From Candidatus Thorarchaeota archaeon (GTDB lineage: Archaea > Asgardarchaeota > Thorarchaeia > Thorarchaeales > Thorarchaeaceae), in NCBI GenBank assembly GCA_016839245.1, contig JAEOUN010000029.1, forward strand, positions 1-17,015: a stretch of 17,015 nucleotides of DNA, given 5' to 3'. Below the pieces are notes generated by a model. It was not told where the DNA came from. It did no database searches and worked only from the letters and a program-made list of their open reading frames with translations. The position numbers and the translations under genes were made by a program. Shown piece after piece: positions 1-6,154 of the stretch (the stretch's first letter is position 1; every line of letters begins with the position of its first letter).

Positions 1-255
1 GAAGGATATCAAGAGGGTCTTTCTGGTGGTGAGAGAGATTTCGAATACGATATCCTTGTAAGAAAAATACAAGAACGTGGTCAGAATCCTGACGATTTTG
101 CTCCATACCTTGAGTATGCCAAGAGTAAACAGTTATGTCCAAGTGCCGGTGGCGGTCTCGGTATTGAGCGATTAGTCAGATTTCTAACGAAGCGGTCACA
201 CATACGGGAGATTACGCTCTTTCCGAAACTACCTAACACTCTCATAAAGCTGTGA
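1..255 (+). CDS. Class II aminoacyl-tRNA synthetase of the AspRS/AsnRS family, C-terminal fragment
   Basis: The frame is open from the window edge to TGA at 253-255 and gives the last 84 residues. They contain the class II motif 3 block GGGLGIERLVRFL (residues 52-64 of the fragment), whose Arg contacts ATP. Just downstream is IREITLFPK, the usual end of aspartyl- and asparaginyl-type enzymes. The upstream stretch SGGERDFEYD also fits the catalytic core of this family. The protein would charge tRNA with Asp or Asn, or be the AsnRS-derived archaeal asparagine synthetase. The fragment is too short to choose among these, since the anticodon-binding domain and motifs 1 and 2 lie outside the window. 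Family assignment is firm; substrate is open. Confidence 0.85.
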   Translation, partial: EGYQEGLSGGERDFEYDILVRKIQERGQNPDDFAPYLEYAKSKQLCPSAGGGLGIERLVRFLTKRSHIREITLFPKLPNTLIKL

Positions 256-283
256 TTGTTTCCAAACTACCCACACATACCTT

Positions 284-343
284 GAGATGAGTAGTTGATA
301 GTGATACTTCAGTTAATTTCAAAATCACAGGACTACTCATCTC
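284..343. repeat. Inverted repeat / long hairpin between convergent genes
   Basis: A perfect 12-bp inverted repeat: GAGATGAGTAGT at 284-295 and its reverse complement ACTACTCATCTC at 332-343. Inside it a second pair, GTGAT (301-305) with ATCAC (324-328), can extend the fold after a short mismatch. It starts 28 bp after the synthetase stop codon, and its right arm contains the stop codon of the minus-strand small ORF (337-339). There is no long U-tract next to it, so a classical terminator is uncertain. It could act as a bidirectional 3'-end structure or RNA-stability element. Confidence 0.6.
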
Positions 344-504
344 CTTAACCTGATTCTATCCTTAGTAGACTTGCGACTTGATTGATCTATACTGAAAATC
401 TTTCGCAGTATTCTTTTTCCTTCATCATCAAGTTCCTCTGTTATTGTCTGCATGATTGATATGATCTTGAACTCTGTTTCGAGGTCCTTCTGAGTATCAT
501 CCAT
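337..504 (-). CDS. Small acidic/basic helical protein, 55 residues, unknown function
   Basis: Reading the reverse strand from ATG at 504 gives 55 codons and a TGA at 337-339. The protein begins MDDTQKDLETEF and ends KDRIRLRR. The first half is acidic and looks helical (a leucine/isoleucine-spaced stretch through EELDDEGKRILRK); the last 15 residues are strongly basic. A GGTG Shine-Dalgarno-like sequence lies about 8 bases before the ATG (512-515 on the plus strand). I recognise no family. The charge pattern would suit a small nucleic-acid- or partner-binding protein, but that is inference. Its stop codon sits inside the 12-bp inverted repeat. It could also be a chance ORF; the ribosome-binding site and protein-like composition favour a real gene. 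Confidence 0.4.
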   Translation of the reverse strand: MDDTQKDLETEFKIISIMQTITEELDDEGKRILRKIFSIDQSSRKSTKDRIRLRR

Positions 505-581
505 GGCCAGCACACCTATTGATTATTGATACTTGATGACATAGAGATTTCGTTTCTAATGAATCATCATTTCTATAAGAC

Positions 582-1769
582 ATGATGCTTCAGAATATCT
601 TGTTGTGCCAACCAATGACCCGGTCAAAAAATGTTGAATACTGTAACAAAGCAATGCTTCAAGGATTTCTCTCAAATCACGAATCCCCTGAAAAGGTGGT
701 AGCAATAACGGTTGAACCCAATATCGTCTATTTTGAGGAGTCACGGGACTCAATCAATCTGAATTTTGATTTTATTATCTCTGGATTGACTGATATGAAA
801 TTGGTTATCAAATTCATCAAGGTAGCTGTATATGACGACACCGGTGCCCCTATTACATTCAGACATCTAAATCATAATGGAGTTGGCATCCCTGGGATTC
901 ACACAATTGGGAATTACGAGATAAATGGCAAAGAGACTCTGGATGTCTTCAATCCATTTCATCGATTTCCATATAGTATGTCCATTGCTTATTTACGTTA
1001 TATGTTCACCTTCTTTTGTCCCGAGACCAAGACTGAGTACTACTATGGGAATATCATCGTACAGCCACAAAAGTACAAACAGATGGTTAAACTCTCGCTA
1101 CCACTAAGAGGAATCCTCACTATCCTTGACGGTCATGACTTCTACTCTCATCATCGCAGATTTTCTATGTCCATCGTACGAGATGTGACACATGGTCGTT
1201 TTTCATCTAATTTCAGTCGTTTTGGTGTAGATTTCACTCTCCTTGGTCCTGATGGGAATACTCGGAGGATGAAGGAGACTCAGTATAAGGAGAATTATGA
1301 CTTTCATTTCGATGATGTCAGAAAGTTCTATACTCATGGTATCGAGGTCTATGCGCCTGCAGATGGCGAGGTCGTTGTAGTTGAGAATGATCTCGAAGAC
1401 CTCTATGATATTCCCTTCAATATGGACAAAGCAATCGCTAATGATAGTATCTACGAACTTGCAGGAAATTATGTGGTCATTAAGCACAATGAGAAAGAAT
1501 ACAGTCACCTATATCATCTTGAAAGAGATAGTATTGTCGTTTCCAAAGGTGATAATGTTGTAAGGGATCAGAAGATTGGTCGTGTTGGTTTCTCAGGAGC
1601 ATCAACAACATATTCACATCTGCATTACCAGTTGATGACTGGGAAAGATTTCCTTAATGATGATCCTCTTCCATTTAAGTTTACAAATATTATGCTAATC
1701 TGCGGCAAGCAAGAAACGCTCTATGAAGAGATAGCTCTGGATACTGGGGACATTGTATATTCTACGTAA
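582..1769 (+). CDS. M23-family (LytM/lysostaphin-fold) metallopeptidase with N-terminal beta-rich domain
   Basis: A 395-residue protein. Residues ~35-165 are beta-strand-like and may form an Ig-like sandwich. From ~170 the M23 core follows: LPLRG (173-177), GHDFYSHHRR (184-193), RFGVD with the metal Asp at 217, APADGEVVVV (258-267), YSHLYHL (307-313) and the HxH motif SHLHYQL (345-351, His346/His348). The first zinc His of the classical HxxxD motif is missing before Asp217; His190 or His191 probably substitutes, as in M23 proteins with an nHH...RxAxD layout. M23 enzymes cut glycyl bonds, classically in peptidoglycan, which archaea lack, so the substrate here is unknown. No signal peptide or membrane helix is visible. 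The start is unsure: a TATA-like TTCTATAAG at 571-579 would place transcription near 600, favouring Met12 (615) or Met25 (654). It may have been acquired from bacteria. Confidence 0.8.
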   Translation: MMLQNILLCQPMTRSKNVEYCNKAMLQGFLSNHESPEKVVAITVEPNIVYFEESRDSINLNFDFIISGLTDMKLVIKFIKVAVYDDTGAPITFRHLNHNGVGIPGIHTIGNYEINGKETLDVFNPFHRFPYSMSIAYLRYMFTFFCPETKTEYYYGNIIVQPQKYKQMVKLSLPLRGILTILDGHDFYSHHRRFSMSIVRDVTHGRFSSNFSRFGVDFTLLGPDGNTRRMKETQYKENYDFHFDDVRKFYTHGIEVYAPADGEVVVVENDLEDLYDIPFNMDKAIANDSIYELAGNYVVIKHNEKEYSHLYHLERDSIVVSKGDNVVRDQKIGRVGFSGASTTYSHLHYQLMTGKDFLNDDPLPFKFTNIMLICGKQETLYEEIALDTGDIVYST

Positions 1770-1796
1770 CTGTAGTCGTGTTAACGTAGCTAATCA

Positions 1797-1816
1797 CAAG
1801 AATAAGAGAGAAGAGG
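1797..1816 (-). terminator. Possible pyrimidine-rich 3' end after L37e
   Basis: Read on the minus strand, the 65-bp gap between the convergent L37e and M23 genes contains a C/U-rich run (CTCTTCTCTCTTATTCTT) about 20 bases after the L37e stop codon. Archaeal transcription often ends at U-rich tracts without a hairpin. No strong U5+ tract is present, so this is only a candidate. Confidence 0.25.
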
Positions 1817-1834
1817 AGTCATCTCTGCATCAAA

Positions 1835-2023
1835 TCAGCCGCGAACACGTGTGCCGTGGACTTTCTTGTGTGCCCAGTTGAATTGACGTAGTCGTGATGA
1901 AACACCAAAACCACATGCCGCACATCGCTTGTGTCTTACGTGGTATGACCTCCTGCCGCATCTTCTACAGCGTATATGATGTGGATTGTTTTTCTTACCT
2001 TTTGATGGAGTACCCTTTCCCAT
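1835..2023 (-). CDS. rpl37e: 50S ribosomal protein L37e
   Basis: A 62-residue, very basic protein beginning [13 protein letters not shown], as L37e proteins do, with a four-cysteine zinc ribbon: CRRC at 19-22 and CAAC at 34-37. The C-terminus ([16 protein letters not shown]) also fits. L37e binds 23S rRNA in the large subunit and is restricted to archaea and eukaryotes. The start is firm: AAGGAG lies 9 bases before the ATG (2033-2038). It follows LSm by 18 bp on the same strand, the common archaeal LSm-L37e pair, and is presumably cotranscribed with it. Full-length for the family. Confidence 0.97.
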   Translation of the reverse strand: MGKGTPSKGKKNNPHHIRCRRCGRRSYHVRHKRCAACGFGVSSRLRQFNWAHKKVHGTRVRG

Positions 2024-2041
2024 TGATGTTCTCTCCTTGAA

Positions 2042-2290
2042 TTACTTTGGCGGAGGTGAAACGAGAATCACGTTATCACCACGTACTATTACTGTATCTA
2101 CTTGTGTGACTGTCTGTTCATTGGTTTCAAGATCAACTGTAATCTCTTCTGCATCCTCAAGAATGAGATTCAGATGTTGATCATAGCCTCGCAGCTTACC
2201 TTTGATGATCTTTCTACCCTTTAGCTCGACAAGAACCTGAGAGCCAATTGAAGTCTGAAGGAGTTCCATAGGTTTACCTGCGTTCATCAT
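2042..2290 (-). CDS. Sm-like archaeal protein (LSm/SmAP)
   Basis: An 82-residue Sm-fold protein. The Sm1 motif runs from about residue 13 to 50 and includes GYDQHLNLILEDAEE (35-49); Sm2 is VIVRGDNVILVSP (67-79), with the RGDN RNA-contact signature. Archaeal LSm proteins form heptameric rings that bind U-rich RNA and take part in RNA processing. Two Met codons are adjacent at the start. The GGTGAT sequence at 2291-2296 lies too close to the first and 5 bases (measured from GGTG) before the second, so initiation at 2287 (81 residues) is likelier. Gene order LSm-L37e is conserved across archaea, linking it to ribosome or rRNA biology. A TATA-like box at 2359-2368 could drive it with a ~45-base leader. 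Confidence 0.95.
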   Translation of the reverse strand: MMNAGKPMELLQTSIGSQVLVELKGRKIIKGKLRGYDQHLNLILEDAEEITVDLETNEQTVTQVDTVIVRGDNVILVSPPPK

Positions 2291-2358
2291 ATCACCAACA
2301 CAGAAGAATCATCATGTGGCCGACGGTCACTTGATACTCGGGCTAGTCTTTGGAAACG

Positions 2359-2368
2359 ACTTAAAAAC
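2359..2368. promoter_or_regulatory. Candidate TATA box, possibly bidirectional (LSm-L37e / PUA protein)
   Basis: ACTTAAAAAC sits in the divergent gap between LSm (minus) and the PUA gene (plus). On the plus strand it would set transcription start near 2390, downstream of the ATG at 2369 but upstream of the ATG at 2450. On the minus strand (GTTTTTAAGT) it would start LSm near 2338. A nearly identical AGTTAAAAACG stands before the geranylgeranyl reductase gene, which supports it as this genome's TATA form. Confidence 0.4.
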
Positions 2369-2449
2369 ATGACGATGCCGACTTTTGTAGTTTTCATTTC
2401 ACGAGCATTTCGTAGGTTTCAAAAGGATAGTAATGCCTCTGATAGATAT

Positions 2450-2953
2450 ATGCCAAAAATAGAACGTATCAAAAAGCGTCATCTCTTGAAGAAGCGTGAA
2501 CAACGTGATGAGATTGAGCAAATTGAGAAAGATCTAGGGTCTCAAATTGGACTTGATGATAAATCGCAAATTGAGAGTGGGATTCTTGATGATGGTTCAC
2601 ATGTGCTTCTTCTTGATGGAGAGATTATTTTCTTTGAATATAATGGAAGGAAATTGCCTACTCTTCGAGCTCTCCTAAAGGGTATCATTAGAATACCGCA
2701 GGTAGTTGTCGATATGGGCGCCGTGAAATTCGTTGTTAATGGTGCCGACATCATGCGTCCAGGTATTACACAAGTCGACGATCAAGTAATCGAGAATGGA
2801 ATTGTGGCTATTGTAGATGAACGCCATAAGAAACCATTAGCAGTTGGTATTTCACAACTATCTGCTGCAGACCTTAGAGAATCATCGAGTGGAAAGGTAA
2901 TAAAATCAATACATCATGTAAATGATGCATTGTGGGAATTTGGCAAATCTTAG
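2450..2953 (+). CDS. PUA-domain RNA-binding protein, MCT-1/Tma20-like
   Basis: 167 residues from the chosen start. Residues 1-75 form the basic N-terminal domain found before PUA in MCT-1-type proteins (IKKRHLLKKREQRDEI at 7-22). Residues ~85-163 are the PUA domain, with VVVDMGAVKFVVNGADIMRPG (86-105 is the core) and the diagnostic end IHHVNDALWEFGK. Eukaryotic MCT-1 pairs with DENR to recycle 40S subunits and promote reinitiation; the archaeal relatives probably bind tRNA or the small subunit, which is inference. An in-frame ATG at 2369 exists, but it abuts the TATA-like box and would add 27 non-family residues, so 2450 is preferred, although no good ribosome-binding site is visible. Its stop codon is 3 bp from that of the convergent helicase. 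Confidence 0.88.
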   Translation: MPKIERIKKRHLLKKREQRDEIEQIEKDLGSQIGLDDKSQIESGILDDGSHVLLLDGEIIFFEYNGRKLPTLRALLKGIIRIPQVVVDMGAVKFVVNGADIMRPGITQVDDQVIENGIVAIVDERHKKPLAVGISQLSAADLRESSSGKVIKSIHHVNDALWEFGKS

Positions 2954-2956
2954 AAT

Positions 2957-5710
2957 TCATGCATCCTCGTCTTCATCATCTACTTTTAGTTTCGAACGAA
3001 TATGCATCATAGCTGCTTTGTACACTTCTCGTGCCATATCCAGTTCCAGTCCACAATTCTTTGCAAATCTATCTCTTGCTAGTCCTTTCTTACTAGCATC
3101 AATATCTTTTCTTACTATATCTGAAATTGAATGATACTCATTTTCATAGAGGTGTCTTGCTGTAACTCTTGATATTCGATTTGAAGGTGTGTTATCACCC
3201 TTGATAAATTGTAAATCTAGTAAATCCGAATCTGCCAAGTCTGGATGTACTCCATATTGCAACTGCCTACTCAGGATATGACATCTATCAGATAACTTTT
3301 GAATTCGTATCTCTCTATAGAATCTGCTGAGATTATCTGCCGCTGCACTACATACACCTAATAATGAGTCTAAATCTCCTTCATCAAGGCTGATTCCTTT
3401 TGCTAATTCCCTGGTCTCACTAATGATAATTGAAACCTCTTGTTCATCAAGCCACCTCTCAAGAACTCTTCTCTTGATCTCCTCTCTCTCTGGAACGCGA
3501 CTCATATACCACTCTTCTGGGGGATTTAGCTCCATTATTTTCAATTCATTCTTTGATGGAACAAATGTTCTTGGTCTTATGGACAGCGGAAGGTGAAAAC
3601 AAAGTAGTAAATCAATAAACATAGATTCAGAGTCTATTTCCTTTAGATTTGAAATAGTATTCTTAACCTGGATATAATCAATGGGATCCATTCCTGCAAG
3701 GATAGCCTTTCGTGCTTCTTTGTCAATCTTGTATCCTTTCGTATCAGCTTCAAGAATTTTCTCTTTTGCAAGCCAAGCGAACATAGTTTCGAAAAACTTA
3801 TTCATTTTTTCTGTGTACTCTTGGTCTGTCTTTGCCCGATAGGTATTTTTCACGAACTCCAAGAACCTCTTTTTTGAGTCTTCCTTTGTTGTTAAATTGC
3901 CCCCTATAATATCTCTTACAAGAATGCTTACAGCAAGGCTTGGATACAGTGGACCTGGGCATAGAGGTTCCAGAGGTTTGTGCAAAAGTCGTTCTACCAT
4001 TGCTTCAGAACTGGGCATATCTTGAAATGGACCTTCAAAGATGAGATAGACTCTACCTCCGTATTGTGCAAGGTGGTATTCACCAATTCTACCCGCTATC
4101 TGTAGATACCGCGATCGGACTGTCAAAAAGTACATGTTTGGATCAAAAAGGATTACAACGCTATCGAATGGAAAGCTCATTCCTGACGTTATTCCTGTGG
4201 TTGAAACTACTGTTCTAACAACTCTATCCTTGATTGCCTGCTCAAGCCTCTGTCGAACTCCCGCATCCAGACCTGAGTGATGAAACGCGACTCCTGAAGA
4301 GAGCGTTTTAGATAATCGTGTACTCAGAGGAAGGCGTTCTCCTGTTCCCAGTATTCTTTCTACAACCTCTTTCTGTATCTTTCTTGGATGGCTGTTTGCT
4401 AAGCGTCGTGCAATACCTTGTGCTTTGTATCTAGAACCTACTACAAAGAGTATAGATTTCTTCTCATAGTCTTGGATATGATCCATTACTGCATCAAGAA
4501 AATCTTCTCTCTGAGATATCCCCCATTGCGTTCCATCACTACTCTTAATTTCTATCCCCTGTTCACTCCGTACGACAATGAATTCATCTGGTTGGAGTTG
4601 CACATTTGGCTTGAACACGGATGCACCTAACCATTCAGCAATTCTTTCGGTATTTCCGAATCTTGATGATAGTGTCAAAATCTGTGACTGTTCCTTAAGA
4701 AGTGTAACAATGAAGTCCAGTTTTACACTTCTGTCAGTCCCTAAATTCTGTGCCTCTACGTGTGTTTGAACAGAATCAAGTTCAGTCAGCTCATCAATCA
4801 CTGACAAGCCAATCCTCTCTGTCCACTTTTTCTTCTTCAGTAATTCTGATGCAAAGGTTTCATACATAACAATAGCAAGATTCGCAGATTCAAGCTCGGC
4901 ATCCGATGCTGGAGTAAGTCCATCAAATCGAACAACAGAATATCCCATATCCTCCAATAATGGTCCGTATTCATCGATTATCTGTCTACTGAGGGATGTA
5001 TACGGACTTAAGTAAAGGCATTTTACTCCTTTCTGAAGCTTGAGAAGAATCACTATCATTGCTAGAAATGTCTTCCCTGATCCAGGTGGCATCTGAATTA
5101 CAAGATTCTGATTTATATCTCCAATATCACGAACAAACTTATCCTGTGCTGGCAATAAACTAACGAAATTTTTGTATTTCAGCAATGTTCTGGCCGCAAG
5201 CTGAACTTCCGTATTAACTCCAATAGGCCCTTCTAGTTGACCAATTGATGCAAGAGCAAGTCGCCCCTCATGTGTAATCATAAATCCACGTTGTCTTTTT
5301 CCCCTTTCGCCTGAAGAGATGACAAAACCAGCTTTTACTAGTTTATTCATTGTTTCGTAAATAGTTCCCCCCGACATCAATCCCTGCCGCATATTTTCAT
5401 ATTGCGCTTCATCTTGCGTTCGTTCGCCCCTCAAACTAATATCGGGTTTAATAATACCATCTAGAGCAAGAAGTCCTTCAACAATGTTATCCCAACCTAA
5501 AGTAGGAATAATCTCACCCGTCTGTGGATTAAGTACCTGCAGAATCTCTATGGCGTGACGATTGCTTAAGGCCTTTAATTGGTCGCGAAGATTAGATAGA
5601 TTGTCTTCAGATTCTCTCGATTTTGACATCTTCCTCAGTTGATATGTTATGCTCCTTGTGATAAAGATTGGCTCTTTATTTTTCTCTATAATACTCGGTC
5701 TTTTCTTCAT
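2957..5710 (-). CDS. Divergent Ski2/Hel308-like superfamily 2 helicase with N-terminal winged-helix region
   Basis: 917 residues. Residues ~40-160 resemble an ArsR/PadR-type winged helix (LSNRHAIEILQVL at 48-60; GGTIYETMNKLVKAGFV at 114-130; ITHEGRLAL at 145-153). The helicase core follows Hel308 order: Q-like LLPAQ (185-189), Walker A MPPGSGKT (207-214), motif II DELT (306-309), motif III LSSRFGN (347-353), GVAFHHSGL (473-481), motif V STTGITSGMSFP (503-514) and motif VI QIAGRIGE (537-544). A Hel308-like helical C-half includes a helix-hairpin-helix-like segment (SRVTARHLYENEYHSISDIV, 847-866) and an acidic tail. Several signatures depart from family norms: DEIH/DEVH, SAT and GRAGR are changed, and the last motif VI Arg is Glu544. 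ATP binding looks possible; translocation is uncertain. The start may instead be Met28 (5629), which has GAGG 3 bases upstream. True function is unknown; repair or RNA surveillance are guesses. Confidence 0.85.
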   Translation of the reverse strand: MKKRPSIIEKNKEPIFITRSITYQLRKMSKSRESEDNLSNLRDQLKALSNRHAIEILQVLNPQTGEIIPTLGWDNIVEGLLALDGIIKPDISLRGERTQDEAQYENMRQGLMSGGTIYETMNKLVKAGFVISSGERGKRQRGFMITHEGRLALASIGQLEGPIGVNTEVQLAARTLLKYKNFVSLLPAQDKFVRDIGDINQNLVIQMPPGSGKTFLAMIVILLKLQKGVKCLYLSPYTSLSRQIIDEYGPLLEDMGYSVVRFDGLTPASDAELESANLAIVMYETFASELLKKKKWTERIGLSVIDELTELDSVQTHVEAQNLGTDRSVKLDFIVTLLKEQSQILTLSSRFGNTERIAEWLGASVFKPNVQLQPDEFIVVRSEQGIEIKSSDGTQWGISQREDFLDAVMDHIQDYEKKSILFVVGSRYKAQGIARRLANSHPRKIQKEVVERILGTGERLPLSTRLSKTLSSGVAFHHSGLDAGVRQRLEQAIKDRVVRTVVSTTGITSGMSFPFDSVVILFDPNMYFLTVRSRYLQIAGRIGEYHLAQYGGRVYLIFEGPFQDMPSSEAMVERLLHKPLEPLCPGPLYPSLAVSILVRDIIGGNLTTKEDSKKRFLEFVKNTYRAKTDQEYTEKMNKFFETMFAWLAKEKILEADTKGYKIDKEARKAILAGMDPIDYIQVKNTISNLKEIDSESMFIDLLLCFHLPLSIRPRTFVPSKNELKIMELNPPEEWYMSRVPEREEIKRRVLERWLDEQEVSIIISETRELAKGISLDEGDLDSLLGVCSAAADNLSRFYREIRIQKLSDRCHILSRQLQYGVHPDLADSDLLDLQFIKGDNTPSNRISRVTARHLYENEYHSISDIVRKDIDASKKGLARDRFAKNCGLELDMAREVYKAAMMHIRSKLKVDDEDEDA
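5683..5693 (+). promoter_or_regulatory. Candidate TATA box for sepF
   Basis: CTCTATAATAC lies ~65 bases before the chosen sepF start, so transcription would begin near 5714, giving a ~39-base leader that contains the GGTGAT ribosome-binding site. It overlaps the 5' end of the helicase gene if that gene really begins at 5710, which mildly favours the later helicase start at 5629. Confidence 0.3.
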
Positions 5711-5752
5711 ATATCTGATTCATAATTGTGAGTGAAAGAAGGTGATTACTCA

Positions 5753-6151
5753 GTGAGATCTATTTTCAGACGTAGGCAAAATGATGATTCTTCTGATAGC
5801 TCTGATAGCGAAAAGATATTTCCAAAACTTGGTCTTTTTTCTCCCGTATCAGATTCTGCGCAGTCTGATCCCACACAAGAACTTCGGAAACTCCGTGAAT
5901 TAGAAGAGATTTTTATTCGTTCTAAGAAATTAGAATCTCTCTCAGATGTTCCATATGTTGTTGAGGAGATAAAAGAAGGAAATATTGTTCTACTTGATAT
6001 TTCATGTCTGAACGACGGAAATGAACAGAAACATCTAGAATTAAAGCGAATTATTGAAAGAATTCGTGGTGCAACTAAAGGCTATCAGGCAGATCTCGCA
6101 TTGGTAAATGATGATTGTATGATTGTGACACCATCATTTGTAAGACTATAG
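5753..6151 (+). CDS. sepF: Archaeal cell-division protein SepF (FtsZ membrane anchor)
   Basis: 132 residues from a GTG start. Residues 1-9 (MRSIFRRRQ) could be the short amphipathic membrane-binding helix. Residues ~10-45 are a Ser/Asp-rich linker. From ~58 the SepF fold follows: LSDVPYVVEEI (63-73), EGNIVLLDIS (75-84), LKRIIERIRG (97-106) and YQADLALVNDDCMIVTPSF (111-129), matching the SepF pattern of two strand-helix units ending in a (V/I)TP strand. Archaeal SepF dimers tether FtsZ to the membrane at midcell. GGTGATT at 5741-5747 lies 5-6 bases before this GTG, a near-perfect Shine-Dalgarno; the earlier GTG at 5732 has none. The gene is divergent from the helicase and ends 3 bp from aCPSF1. 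ftsZ is not in the window. Confidence 0.85.
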   Translation: MRSIFRRRQNDDSSDSSDSEKIFPKLGLFSPVSDSAQSDPTQELRKLRELEEIFIRSKKLESLSDVPYVVEEIKEGNIVLLDISCLNDGNEQKHLELKRIIERIRGATKGYQADLALVNDDCMIVTPSFVRL

Positions 6152-6154
6152 ACC

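Noticed and set aside
1203..1508. 101-codon minus-strand ORF inside the M23 gene
   Set aside because: It is antisense to a gene with intact M23 motifs and shows no motif of its own.
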